Counted from the first letter of the stretch, positions 19,757-31,403 are shown. The stretch: DNA of 64,000 nucleotides from Caecitellus pseudoparvulus (GCA_965644315.1 CBFFRQ010000079.1:1-64000); one strand, 5' to 3'. The notes: generated by a model not told the origin, from the sequence alone. Translations and numbers: made by a program.

Positions 19757-21840
19757 CTAGAGGCTGAGAGCTGCCTCCACCATGGCCGTGGTGACAGCGC
19801 GGGGCTGCATGCGCCGCTGGAAGTCACGTCCCTTGGATGCCACCTTCCGCTCCCACTGGCGCACCAGCATGGCCACTGCCTGCGCCTGGGTAAGTTCTGC
19901 GGGCTTACCTCCGACTGTGTGGGTCCGGCGCAGGTGGGCCACATGCTGGGCCAGGCGTGGGCAGGATGCCAGCGACCGGCGCCGCCGGTCGGATCCGACG
20001 CACCCGGGGCACCACACGAATGTGCTCGGGTCGTCCTGCCGGTACAGCCCCGCGGGAGGGCCACGAGCGGGGGTTTGCGCCGGGCCGCCCCCCGCACCTG
20101 GCATCGGTGTGGCGGCGGCCCCGGCCGCCCATGCCTCGCGCGCCAGCGAGCTGGCCACCAGTGCTTGCCCCGTCGCCGACGCCATCATGACAATGGTGGC
20201 GTTAGTGCGGAACGTGGCCACCCAGGAGGCCCACGTCAGCTGGGCCCATCGCCTGCGCTGGCCTTCGGGCAACGCAGCGGCGGTCTGCGCCACGGCCCGC
20301 ACTGCGATTGTGATCAGGAGTGCGCACGCCATGGCTCGGCACAGGCCCCGCTGGTCTGCCAGGGCGGGCACCTCGGACGCCCACTTCCACCAGAACGCTC
20401 GGAGGGAGCGGTGGAGGTCGTCGGAAGGCGCCGTCAGCAAGTCCCTGGTCATCGCAGCAAGCCACCAAGCGCCCCCACGGTTGCCCAGCATGTGGCATGC
20501 CGACAGGGCACCCGCCCCAGTTACTGCCACTAGATGGGTTGGGTCAACTGTAACTTCCACCCTCCCTTGCACCAGGCGTACAGCAGTCACTACGTCCATA
20601 GCGTCGTCCATCATGACCGACGCGGACGGCGGGGCTACCTCATCGCCGGGGGCTGTGAGCCAGGACGGGTCGCCGGGAGCGGGCACGCGGGGCGAGTGGG
20701 GGGGGAGCTGGCGGGACAGGAACGTACCTGACGGCACTGGGCCCGTTGCTGCGGGCACCTCTCGTGCAGCAGCCTCAGCCATCTCGACAGCCACCGTGGT
20801 CAAGGCGTCTGTGGTCCCCGCAGCGAAAACTGCCCCCAAGGCTGACAGGCGGTCCCGGGCCACCGCCGACGAGGGGTGTGCGGTCGGCCCAATGACCCGC
20901 AGCGCGCCTACAGTGACCAGTACCTCGTCGGCTGGCGACGACCGACCGCTGTTCTCCCCCATGTGACCGAAAACAGCCGACCCGCCTTCGGGGTGGACTG
21001 CCGGCGAGGCTCCGCCGCCCCACGGGGGAGGGGGGGGCTGCGGGCTATAGGCCGCCCTGTGCCTCTTGGAGGCCGGGGGTGACCCGGGGCCGCCGCACGG
21101 GGCTGTAACCGGGCGGCATCCGGTGTGGTGCCCGGGAAAACGGGAAAGAACGGGGCGCCGGCATCGTCGTCGCCAAAGTCGTCGTCGCCCGCCAGCGCGG
21201 CCTCCAGGACCCGCTGCAAATGCATCACGATGTCGTCGGGGGTGAGGTCGGGGGGAATACCGTTGAGTCTGCACCATGCGGCGAAGCGCCGTGGAGGCCA
21301 AGCGGAGAGGGCGTACGGCGATGTCTCCTCCGTTGCCAAGCCCACGTAGAACTGCAGCTGCACGGCGACGTCCTCGCTCGGCACCGTCGCTCCCCTCTGC
21401 AGGAACCACGTAAGCACTGTGGCGGGATCTTGCGGGAGGTCGCCTGCGACTGCGTCCGGCTGGGTCGGGCGCGGGGGTAGGTGCGGGCCGTAGGGCGTGC
21501 CACTGCTCGCACCGCGCGGACGGGTTCGCTTCGTGCCGTGCCCCCGTGGTGAGCCGCCTGCGCGATGAGGGGCACCGTCAGCGGGGAGGCGGAAAGCTCT
21601 GCCCGCAATGAGGGATCGCATGCGATCTGCCCGGAATCCCTCGGGCACCTCCCGGAGGCGCCAAGCGGCCTCCATCTTACCAAAATCCTCAGAATCCGCC
21701 CACTTCAGCCAGTACTCGAACTCCTGCTCCGTTATGAGCGCCTTGGCTTGCTTGGCGGAGTTGACAGACATCATTTTGTCGTGGATGTCCTCCCAGCTTC
21801 CGCCCTCCGTGTCGCTGGAAGCTGGATCATCCGATGCCAT
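19757..21840 (-). CDS. Gag-like ORF1 of element 2 (frame interrupted)
   Basis: Starts at ATG 21840 just inside A1. It is interrupted near 21080 by one missing C compared with copy 1, but the C run near 21035 that breaks copy 1 is in frame here. The zinc-finger-like cluster (CPGCVGS...HLRRTH) near the C-terminus is intact. An open frame of 550 codons (19757-21409) reflects the second half. Confidence 0.65.
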
Positions 21841-21842
21841 CT

Positions 21843-22020
21843 CGAAAAAAAAGGAAAGAGAGTGACGAGGCCGGCTAATGACTGGTTTTGTCATGCCCGG
21901 TCCTGCCGTCGTCTACTCTGCGTTGGGGCGGCGGGGGACAATTGTGCCACTAGCGTGGGACTGCCCGCCGCCCCTCCTGCCGGGAAACATGGTTGCCGGC
22001 TGGGGTGCCGGCAACCTCGG
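21843..22020 (-). repeat. Split direct repeat A1, element 2
   Basis: Right end of element 2 on the plus strand, terminating CCGGCAACCTCG. It contains the 9-bp-stem hairpin. Confidence 0.85.
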
Positions 22021-22043
22021 TGGCCTGTGCTTAGTGCATGGGA

Positions 22044-25000
22044 TCAAATCAAGGCTATCAGGGTCTCAAGCTTGGCAGCTCGCAGCCGCACACTGACTGG
22101 GATCCTGCGATCGCCAGTCAGACCCATCAGCTCACGCACGATATCGAGGTGGCCATAGAAACATGCCATTTGGAAGGCGGCCTCGGGCCCATCCTCATCC
22201 GCCGCGTGCACATTCACCTCGCGCGCCCCAGTCAGAGCCAGCAGCTCACGCACGACGTCTGTGTGGCCCCAGCGGCATGCCCCTCGGAAGGCGGCCTCAG
22301 GCCCATTCTTGTCCGCCGCGTGCACATTCACTTTGCGCGCCCCAGTCAGAGCCAGCAGCTCACGCACGACGTCTGTGTGGCCCCAGCGGCATGCCCCTCG
22401 GAAGGCGGCCTCAGGCCCATTCTTGTCCGCCGCGTGCACATTCACTTTGCGCGCCCCAGTCAGAGCCAGCAGCTCACGCACGACGTCTGTGTGGCCCCAG
22501 CGGCATGCCCCTCGGAAGGCGGCCTCAGGTCCACCCTTGTCCGCCGCGTGCACATTCACTTTGCGCGGCCCGGTCAGGCCCAGCAGCTCACGCACGACGT
22601 CTGTGTGGCCATTGGCGCATGCCTCTCGGAAGGCAGCCTCAGGTCCACCCTTATCCGCAGCATGCACATCCACTGCCTGCGCCCCAGTCAGGCTCAACAG
22701 CTCACGCACGATGTCGAGGTGGCCACTGCGGCATGCCAATCGGAAGGCAGCCTCAGCTCCATACTTATCCGCCGCGTGCACATCCACTTCACGCGCCCCT
22801 TTGAGTGCCAGCAGCTCACGCACGACGTCTGTGTGGCCATTGGCACATGTCCACCGGAACGTGGCCTCCGTCCGATCCCCATCCGCCGCGTGCACATTCA
22901 CTTTGCGCGCCCCAGTCAGAGCCAGCAGCTCACGCACGATGTCTGTGTGGCCCCAGCGGCATGCCGCTCGGAAGGCGGCCTCGGGCCCATCCTCATCCGC
23001 CGCGTGCACATTCACCTCGCGCGCCCCAGTCAGAGCCAGCAGCTCACGCACGATGTCTGTGTGGCCCCAGCGGCATGCTTCTCGGAAGGTGGCTGTATGC
23101 CCCCACCCATCCGCCGCGTGCACATTCACTTTGCGCGCCCCAGTCAGAGCCAGCAGCTCACGCACGATGTCTGTGTGGCCCCAGCGGCATGCCCCTCGGA
23201 AGGCGGCCTCAGGCCCATTCTTGTCCGCCGCGTGCACATTCACTTTGCGCGCCCCAGTCAGAGCCAGCAGCTCACGCACGACGTCTGTGTGGCCCCAGCG
23301 GCATGCCCCTCGGAAGGCGGCCTCAGGCCCATTCTTGTCCGCCGCGTGCACATTCACTTTGCGCGCCCCAGTCAGAGCCAGCAGCTCACGCACGATGTCT
23401 GTGTGGCCCCAGCGGCATGCCCCTCGGAAGGCGGCCTCAGGTCCACCCTTGTCCGCCGCGTGCACATTCACCTCGCGCGCCCCAGTCAGAGCCAGCAGCT
23501 CACGCACGACGTCTGTGTGGCCCCAGCGGCATGCCCCTCGGAAGGCAGCCTCGGGCCCAAAACTATAGATGAACCACCCAGTTTTAACTGTCTCCGCCGC
23601 ATGCACATCCACTGCCTCATCCCCCGTCAACACAAGCAGCTCACGCACTCTCGCAAGCTTCCCATCCTTGCACGCTTCCACAAACTCAGCGGTGTTCTCC
23701 TCACTGGACCCCACTTGCCCAGGGGAGTGCCCTGCCTCCGCCTGAGCTACACCATCAGCTGCCTGCTCCCCATCGAGCACACTCCGCACAGCACTGTCCA
23801 CACCTGACAGACGTCCCACTCCACCCCCACTTCCCTCACACGCCATTGCGTATGCCCCCATGCAGCAACCACTCCCTCCTCGCCCCAAAACCTCCAACGC
23901 CCTCGACAGTGCATGCTCACCACCTTCACCGCTGCCCACGAAAACTGAACCCACGCCCGATCCGCCACCAAGCGCACCACCTCCCACACCAAGCACCTCA
24001 CGCAGCACACCTAACACACCACCACCGTCACCATCAGAGCGACCTGTGCCCCACACACCGCCACACGCACTCAACACCACCTCACACCCACCTCCATCCA
24101 GTGCCCCCACCAGGTCACCCACACTGCCACTCCTCACACCCACCACCACAAAGCTCCCCACACTCACACCACTCAGACTCACTCCACACGCCTCCGCCAC
24201 AGCACACACACCCAGCACCCGCACAGCCACTCGCTGCTTCACATCCAGCCCAGTATCGCTCAACGCTTCATCCTCCAGGAACACCCTCAGCGGCCAACCC
24301 ACCTCACACAGTACCTGCACTGTGACACTGCTCCTCTCGCCAACTGGCTCATCAGCCCTGCCGCCTCCACATATGTGATTCAACGCTGCTCTGCGTGGAG
24401 TCTGCGCCATCCGGGGAAGTCCATGGGCGATGCGAGCCGCTTCGCCACGCTTCACAGCGCCAACACTCGTGGTAAGGGCCCTCGCACCCGCCTCCACACT
24501 TGCTGCCCATTGCTCCACATCCCCAGATCCACCCACATCCTCATCCACGATCTCAGCCCGTCCACTGTACACACTCACTCCATTGCCGTTCAGGCACTCC
24601 AAGCCGCCCGACAAGTCCAACCCACCCACAGCCTTCACCTTCCGACCACTCATCACCGGCGCACACACCAAAAGACCACGCAGCTCCTCCACCGCACTCG
24701 CTGCACTCTCCAAGTGCTCCGCAGCACTCTCACTCCTCAGCTCGCCTGCCGCCTCGCCTCGCAGCCAATCAGCCTGCTGACGCATGCCAGCCAGGGCCAC
24801 ATCCACCGCTGCTTCGCCACTGGCATCATGTGTGACTGGGCCACCCTCACCAGCCACATCCACATCTGCCGCCTCGAAGCCTTGCCACCATCGCGTCAGG
24901 TCAGCCAGCGCACCCTCCACATTCACACCACTCCGCACACTGCCCCAAGCACCCACAATGGCGCCCCACAGTGCGTCGCCCTCCGGCACTGCATCAACAT

Positions 25001-25484
25001 CCACACCGCTAGCCGCCTGATGCAGCACATCCACCGCGCAGAAGCACCGAAACGACAGGTACTGCAGCGCAGCACACACACCACCTCGCTCACGCTGTCC
25101 TGCCAACAGCCCAGCCTGCTCCAACAGCGCACTCCCCGCATCACGCAGTGCAGCCTCAAGCTCCACCAGGCTCATGGTCGATGGGGCGTCAGCTGCAACA
25201 GGCGCTTCGCCACGCCCAATGGCTGCCAGTCCTCTCAGTGCTGGGCCGTGGTCCGTGACGCTGTCCGGCAAGCACTTCATCTTGCGCAAGCATGCCGCCA
25301 CCGCCTCAGCCTGTGTGTCATCGATGCCTGCAGTGGCTGATGCAGCGCCCTCCATGGCTTGTCTTGTTGCTGCTGCCTGTGGGGGAGGGAGGGGTCAGGG
25401 CGCTGTGTGCTGTGGTGTGTGTGCGACACGCTTTGTCGCAAGTGCTGGCGAAAGCGAGGCACCATGCCCACGCCCACGCACCAT
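22044..25484 (-). CDS. Ankyrin-repeat protein B (13 repeats)
   Basis: Two exons are inferred: the ATG alone at 25482-25484, then 22044-25376, with a 105-nt intron (donor GTGCGT, acceptor CCCACAG). The product is about 1,111 residues. Residues 1 to about 600 form an unassigned N-terminal region with a Gly/Ser-rich linker. A conserved segment EENTAEFVEACKDGKLARVRELL then leads into 13 tandem 38-residue ankyrin repeats (core GPEAAFRGACRWGHTD then VRELLALTGARKVNVHAAD) and a cap ending ETLIALI. Several adjacent repeats are identical at the DNA level, pointing to recent expansion. Ankyrin repeats bind protein partners, none of which can be named here. No signal peptide or membrane segment is seen, so it is probably cytosolic or nuclear. 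Confidence 0.85.
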
Positions 25485-26096
25485 GGCAATGGATGGCAGG
25501 GAGTCTTGCCAGGTATGGCAGTGCTACGTAGGTGGATCCTGTGGGGTGGATGCGGTGGGCAGGGTGTGTTGGTGTGGCGGGGAGGCGTTGTTGTGCTTGA
25601 CGTGCAAGGGAGCAACTTCCGCACTTGCACCAGTGCACGCTCACCTGTCGCGGCCAGGACTGCAGGCGAGGCGCCAGACACGATGATGTGCCGATGTGCA
25701 GTGACACCACAGGTATGTGTGGGAATTGGTTGGGGTCCATTTTGGTGAATGGTATGTCAAGTTGTGTCCGGCTCCGCTCGATGCGGTGCGCATCATCTCA
25801 GCAAGAAAGGTGCGGAACAAGCTATCTGGACATCCGCAAGATCCCCGTTCGAGTGCTGACGGGAGCTGCGCCAAGGCGCGGAGTGCGATAGAGGGGGTCG
25901 ACTCGTGCGCTCCAAGCAGCGCTGTCCATACACGGCACTGGGCAGGGCAAAACCGCCCGCTCTGCTGTGCCCGCACTTTTGTGTGTAAGGGTTGCGGCCT
26001 TGTCGTGTCTGGCAGTGTGGCTCCGTCACCCTTCCTTGCCCACTCGACATTCATTGGCGTGGTGGCACCTGCTCTGTCCCAAGCCACAACAAAGCC
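25485..26096. promoter_or_regulatory. Divergent region between ankyrin B and Sec12 fragment
   Basis: Second copy of the ~610-bp region, containing the conserved AACTTCCGCA near 25613 and GCTGCGCCAAGGCGCGGAG near 25866. No coding sequence is supported. Confidence 0.5.
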
Positions 26097-26561
26097 ATGG
26101 CGCTGTCCAGCGCCTCCATGGGGGCACCCGTCTTCCAGCTGGTGCCCCTTGCAGGTGGTACTCTGGCTGTTTCAGGCGGTGGCAGCTCCAAGACTGGCAT
26201 TGAGAATGCCCTGGTGCGCAGGCGGGCATTCGACCACTGCGAGAGGCGTGCAAATTCCGCAACCGCCGCTGTTGTGCTCCACAGACCATGGTGCACGTGG
26301 AGAACACTGGCACCAACAAAGTGGAGCTGGCGAAAGGCACTGCGTTCCTCTCGGGCAGCACTTTCATCACGCATGTGGCAGTGTCAGAGGACGTGCGTGC
26401 CGGCGCAGCCGACGTGGCAACCACTTCTGCACCTTGCACGGCAACTTTCGCAGGGCAAGCGCGTGGCAGGGGCGGCTGGAGACAGCATCGTCGTGTTCAA
26501 CCGCGACGGCGAGAGTGGCAGGTACGGGAGCCGGCAGCCAGGTGGCTGGGCGCCGTCCTGA
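26097..26561 (+). pseudogene. Sec12-like 5' fragment, unit 2/3 junction
   Basis: Exons at 26097-26213, 26285-26392 and 26454-26521 repeat the first three Sec12 exons. The switch to UTP20 sequence is at 26531/26532, the same base as in the other junctions (GTACGGGAGC then CGGCAG). Unspliced reading stops just after the junction. Confidence 0.7.
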
Positions 26562-27474
26562 ACACCGTGGCAGTGGCGAGCGTGGGGAGCTGCCCCCAAC
26601 CGCCTGGCGTGGCGGCGTGGCTGGCTGGGCATGGGCGCCTGTTCGCCCTGGCCCGGGCAGCCTGTGTGCAGCTGGCGGACGGGGCGCTGAGCAGGGAGCA
26701 GGGCACGGCTCTGGCGTCGGTGCTGCTGTTCACGGCGGTGGGGGTGTCCGCCACGACGCCGCCCAGCTCCCGCAACACCATCCCGCCCCACCTCGCCGAG
26801 CGCACTGCTCGCTTGGCCGGCAAGTCAACCCTGCTCGTGGATGGCGTGGAGGTAGTGGGCGGCAAGGCGGTGCAGCGTGACAGCCCGCCCTCCACACACA
26901 CCGCCCACAACGACGACGGCAGTGCGCGGGACCCGCTGTTCTGGCCGCTGCAGCGCCTCAGCAACACGGCAGTGCAGCAGGGCGGGCCGGCGGCCACCAC
27001 GGCGCTGAACGTGTTCGGGGCCATGGCTGGGCACTTGCCGCAGGCGGACCTGCAGCGGTACGTGGTGCCGGTGGCGCGGGCAGTGTTCCGCACTGTGCAG
27101 GCAGCAGAGCACGTGGCCAGCGACCCCCGCCTGGCCGATGCGCCATCCTGGTCAGAGCAAGCTCAGCAGGCGGCCGCTGGAGTGGAGGCAGGTGGCTTGG
27201 CATCGGAGGTCATGGAGGCTGTGCAGGGTGCCATGGGTGCAGATGTGTTCTTGACGGTGTACAACGGCGAGCGGCGGGCCAGGGTGGCGGCGAAGGAGCG
27301 GCGGGGGAAGCAGGTGGCCCAGGAGGCGGTGGTGAGCCCGGCAGCAGCTGCTGCACGCCGGAGTCGGAAGGCGCAGGCGAAGAAGCACCACGTGGCGAAG
27401 CGCATGGACAAGGTGAAGGTGCTGCGAGGCGGTGGTGGGAAGGGCAGGAAGCGGGTGTGGGAGGCGTTGGTGCG
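26532..27474 (+). pseudogene. UTP20 C-terminal fragment, unit 3
   Basis: Homologous to 15098-16059, with GADVFLTVYNGERRARVAAKE and a basic tail. The frame has no stop near the natural end (after GRKRVWEALV) and runs on to 27874 into the antisense ankyrin gene, so the original 3' end has been lost or altered. There is no start codon of its own. Confidence 0.6.
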
Positions 27475-27682
27475 GTGCGGAGGGGAGTGCAGTGAAGGTG
27501 AGGGGGGGGTGGGGTGCGTGGGAATGGTGATGAGGTGTGATGCGGTGTGGTGTGTGCGGTGGATTGTGGTGCGGTGGATTGTGGTGCGGTATGGGCAGAG
27601 GTGGAGGTGGGGCAGGTGTGCTGGTCTGAGGTGCGTGCCAGGTTTGTCACATGGTGCATTGGTCTGTGCTTGGTGCATGGGA

Positions 27683-30325
27683 TCAAATCAAGTCTTTCAA
27701 GCCCTCAAACTTGGCTGCTTGCTGCCGCACGCTGTCTGGGATCCTGCGGTGCCCCGTCAGGCCCAGCAGCTCACGCACGATGTCTGTGTGGCCCCAGCGG
27801 CATGCCACTCGGAAGCCAGCCTCAGGTCCATCCCATGCCGCCGCATGCACATCCACTTCCCGCGCCCCAGTTAGCCCCAGCAGCTCACGCACGATGTCTG
27901 TGTGGCCCCAGCGGCATGCCATTCGGAAGGCGGCCTCAGGTCCAGCCCCATCCGCCGCATGCACATCCACCTCCCGCGCCCCAGTCAGGCCCAGCAGCTC
28001 ACGCACGATGTCTGTGTGGCCATGGAGGCATGCCACTCGGAAGCCAGCCTCAGGTCCACCCCATGCCGCCGCATGCACATCCACCTCCCGCGCCCCAGTC
28101 AGGCCCAGCAGCTCACGCACGATGTCTGTGTGGCCATGGAGGCATGCCACTCGGAAGCCAGCCTCAGGTCCATCCCCATCCGCCGCATGCACATCCACTG
28201 CCCGCGCCCCAGTCAGGCCCAGCAGCTCACGCACGATGTCTGTGTGGCCCCTGGCGCATGCGCCTCGGAAAGCGGCCTCAGGTCCAGCCCCATCCGCCGC
28301 ATGCACATCCACCTCCCGTGCGCCGCTCAGGCCCAGCAGCTCACGCACGATGTCTGTGTGGCCAAAGGCGCATGCCACTCGGAAAGCGGCCTCAGGGCCC
28401 TGTCTGCAAAACCCATCCAGCACCTCAGCATTTCCTTCCGCATGTACATTCACTGCCTCATCCCCCGTCAACACAAGCAGCTCACGCACTCTCGCAAGCT
28501 TCCCATCCTTGCACGCTTCCACAAACTCAGCGGTGTTCTCCTCACTGGACCCCACTTGCCCAGGGGAGTGCCCTGCCTCCGCCTGAGCTACACCATCAGC
28601 TGCCTGCTCCCCATCGAGCACACTCCGCACAGCACTGTCCACACCTGACAGACGTCCCACTCCACCCCCACTTCCCTCACACGCCATTGCGTATGCCCCC
28701 ATGCAGCAACCACTCCCTCCTCGCCCCAAAACCTCCAACGCCCTCGACAGTGCATGCTCACCACCTTCACCGCTGCCCACGAAAACTGAACCCACGCCCG
28801 ATCCGCCACCAAGCGCACCACCTCCCACACCAAGCACCTCACGCAGCACACCTAACACACCACCACCGTCACCATCAGAGCGACCTGTGCCCCACACACC
28901 GCCACACGCACTCAACACCACCTCACACCCACCTCCATCCAGTGCCCCCACCAGGTCACCCACACTGCCACTCCTCACACCCACCACCACAAAGCTCCCC
29001 ACACTCACACCACTCAGACTCACTCCACACGCCTCCGCCACAGCACACACACCCAGCACCCTCACAGCCACTCGCTGCTTCACATCCAGCCCAGTATCGC
29101 TCAACGCTTCATCCTCCAGGAACACCCTCAGCGGCCAACCCACCTCACACAGTACCTGCACTGTGACACTGCTCCTCTCGCCAACTGGCTCATCAGCCCT
29201 GCCGCCTCCACATATGTGATTCAATGCTGCTCTGCGTGGAGTCTGCGCCATCCGCGGCAGGCCATGGGCGATGCGAGTCGCTTCGCCACGTTTCACAGCG
29301 CCAACACTCGTGGCAAGCGCTGTCGCACCCGCCTCCACACTTGCTGCCCATTGCTCCACATCCCCAGATCCACCCACATCCTCATCCACGATCTCAGCCC
29401 GTCCACTGTACACACTCACTCCATTGCCGTTCAGGCACTCCAAGCCGCCCGACAAGTCCAAGCCACCCACAGCCTTCACCTTCCGACCACTCATTGCAGG
29501 CGCACACCCCAACAGACCACGCAGCTCCTCCACTGCACTCGCTGCACACTCCAAGTGCTCCGCAGCACTCTCACTCCTCAGATCGCCTGCCGCCTCGCCT
29601 CGCAGCCAACCAGCCTGCTGACGCATGCTGGCCAGAGCCGCATCCATCGCTGCCTCGCCACTGGCATCATGCGTGACGGGGCCACCCTCACCAGCCACAT
29701 CCACATCCGCCGCCTTCAAGCCTTGCCACCATCGCGTCAGATCAGCCAGCGCACCCTCCACGTTCACACCGGCCCGCACACTGCCCCAAGCACCCACAAT
29801 GGCGCCCCAAAGTGCGTCCCCCTCCGGCACTGCATCAACACTCACACCAGATGCCGCCTGATGAAGCACATCCACCGCGCAGAAGCACCGGAACGACAGG
29901 TACTGCAGCGCAGCACACACACCACCTCGCTCACGCTGCCCCGCCAACAGCCCAGCCTGCTCCAACAGCGCACTCCCCGCATCACGCAGTGTAGCTTCCA
30001 GCTCCACCAGGCTCATGGTCGATGGGGCGTCGCCTGCAACAGGCGCTTCGCCACGCCCAATGGCTGCCAGTCCTCGCAGTGCTGGGCCATGGTCCATGAC
30101 GCTGCCCGGCAAGCACTTCATCTTGCCCAAGCATGCCGCCACAACCTCAGCCTGCTTGCCGTCGATGCCTGCAGTGGGCGCTGCACTGCCCTCCACGGCT
30201 TGGCCTGTTGCTGCTGCCTGAGGCGTCGGGGAGGGGCAGGGCGTTGTGTGCTGGCCAGTGTGTGCGACACGCTCTGTCGCAAGTGCTGGCGAAAGCGAGG
30301 CACCATGCCCACACCCACGCACCAT
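27683..30325 (-). CDS. Ankyrin-repeat protein C (6 repeats)
   Basis: Inferred exons are the ATG at 30323-30325 and 27683-30217, with a 105-nt first intron. The split is supported because the internal Met used as a possible start in the paralogues is GTG here (QAVEGSAAP), so the upstream ATG with intron is needed. The product is about 845 residues with six 38-residue ankyrin repeats. Its N-terminal region and linker (about 28480-29220) are nearly identical in DNA to ankyrin B, whereas its repeats resemble A and D. Function unknown. Confidence 0.82.
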   Translation of the reverse strand: MVRGCGHGASLSPALATERVAHTGQHTTPCPSPTPQAAATGQAVEGSAAPTAGIDGKQAEVVAACLGKMKCLPGSVMDHGPALRGLAAIGRGEAPVAGDAPSTMSLVELEATLRDAGSALLEQAGLLAGQRERGGVCAALQYLSFRCFCAVDVLHQAASGVSVDAVPEGDALWGAIVGAWGSVRAGVNVEGALADLTRWWQGLKAADVDVAGEGGPVTHDASGEAAMDAALASMRQQAGWLRGEAAGDLRSESAAEHLECAASAVEELRGLLGCAPAMSGRKVKAVGGLDLSGGLECLNGNGVSVYSGRAEIVDEDVGGSGDVEQWAASVEAGATALATSVGAVKRGEATRIAHGLPRMAQTPRRAALNHICGGGRADEPVGERSSVTVQVLCEVGWPLRVFLEDEALSDTGLDVKQRVAVRVLGVCAVAEACGVSLSGVSVGSFVVVGVRSGSVGDLVGALDGGGCEVVLSACGGVWGTGRSDGDGGGVLGVLREVLGVGGGALGGGSGVGSVFVGSGEGGEHALSRALEVLGRGGSGCCMGAYAMACEGSGGGVGRLSGVDSAVRSVLDGEQAADGVAQAEAGHSPGQVGSSEENTAEFVEACKDGKLARVRELLVLTGDEAVNVHAEGNAEVLDGFCRQGPEAAFRVACAFGHTDIVRELLGLSGAREVDVHAADGAGPEAAFRGACARGHTDIVRELLGLTGARAVDVHAADGDGPEAGFRVACLHGHTDIVRELLGLTGAREVDVHAAAWGGPEAGFRVACLHGHTDIVRELLGLTGAREVDVHAADGAGPEAAFRMACRWGHTDIVRELLGLTGAREVDVHAAAWDGPEAGFRVACRWGHTDIVRELLGLTGHRRIPDSVRQQAAKFEGLKDLI

Positions 30326-30938
30326 GGCAATGGATGGCAGGGAATCTTGCCAGGTATGGCAGTGCTACGTAGGTGGATCCTGTGGGGTGGATGCGGTGGG
30401 CAGGGTGTGTTGGTGTGGCGGGGAGGCGTTGTCGTGGTGGACGTGTGCGAGGGAGCAACTTCCGCACTTGCACCAGTGCACGCTCACCTGTGGCGGACAG
30501 GAGCGGAGACAAGGCACAATGCACGCTGATGTGCAGATACCCAATGAACCCACAAGTGAGAGTGGGAAGTGGATGAGGAGCAATTTGATGCAAGACATGT
30601 GAAGGGTGTCCCGCTCCGCTCGATGCGGTGCCCATCATCTCAGCAAGAAAGGTGCGGAACAAGCTATCTGGACATCCGCAAGATCCCCGTTCGAGTGCTG
30701 ACGGGAGCTGCGCCAAGGCGCGGAGTGCGATAGAGGGGGTGGACTCGTGCGCTCCGAGCAGCGCTGTCCATACACTGCACTGGGCGGGGCAAAACCGCCC
30801 GCTCTGCTGTGCCCGCACTTTTGTGTGTAAGGGTTGCGGCCTTGTCGTGTCTGGCAGTGTGACCCCGTCACCCTTCCTTGCCCACTCGATATTCATTGGC
30901 GTGGTGGCACCTGCTCCGTCCCAAGCCACACCAAAGCC
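30326..30938. promoter_or_regulatory. Divergent region between ankyrin C and Sec12 fragment
   Basis: Third copy of the conserved non-coding upstream region, with AACTTCCGCA near 30458. No gene is seen. Confidence 0.5.
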
Positions 30939-31403
30939 ATGGCGCTGTCCAGCGCCTCCATGGGGGCACCCGTCTTCCAGCTGGTGCCCCTTGCAGGTGG
31001 TACTCTGGCTGTTTCAGGCGGTGGCAGCTCCAAGACTGGCATTGAGAATGCCCTGGTGCGCAGGCGGGCATTCGACGGCTGCGAGAGGCGTGCAAATTCC
31101 GCAACCGCCGCTGCCGTGCTCCACAGACCATGGTGCACGTGGAGAACACTGGCGCCAACAAAGTGGAGCTGGCGAAAGGCACTGCGTTCCTCTCGGGCAG
31201 CACTTTCATTACGCATGTGGCAGTGTCAGAGGACGTGCGTGCCGGCGCAGCCGACGTGGCAACCACTTTTGCACCTTCCTCGGCGACTTTCGCAGGGCAA
31301 GCGCGTGGCAGGGGCGGCTGGAGACAGCATCGTCGTGTTCACCCGCGACGGCGAGAGTGGCAGGTACGGGAGCCGGCAGCCAGGTGGTTGGGCGCCGTCC
31401 TGA
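30939..31403 (+). pseudogene. Sec12-like 5' fragment, unit 3/4 junction
   Basis: Exons at 30939-31055, 31127-31234 and 31296-31363. Junction to UTP20 sequence at 31373/31374, again ten bases into intron 3. Same interpretation as the other two fragments. Confidence 0.7.

Larger units (their letters stand above)
16198..22020 (-). mobile_element. Tyrosine-recombinase retrotransposon copy 2, inverted
   Basis: Same element as at 7984-13799, in opposite orientation. On the plus strand the order is B2 (16198-16347), A2 (16348-16533), B1 (16534-16684), recombinase, RNase H/RT, gag and A1 (about 21843-22020). The flanks CACATGGTGAAT and TGGCCTGTGC rejoin to the uninterrupted sister sequence CACATGGTGCATTGGTCTGTGC (27648-27669), with no target duplication. 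Differences from copy 1 are almost all homopolymer lengths, plus a Lys-to-Asn change in the RNase H region (SLNWRADALS). Confidence 0.88.

Noticed and set aside
22100-23560. Regularly spaced repeats that could suggest a CRISPR array
   Set aside because: The 114-bp period keeps frame on the minus strand and encodes ankyrin repeats. Variation falls at protein-variable positions rather than in spacers.
23747-24010. Long plus- and minus-strand frames over the ankyrin N-terminal regions
   Set aside because: They are shadows of the GC-rich ankyrin coding strand and show no independent protein features.
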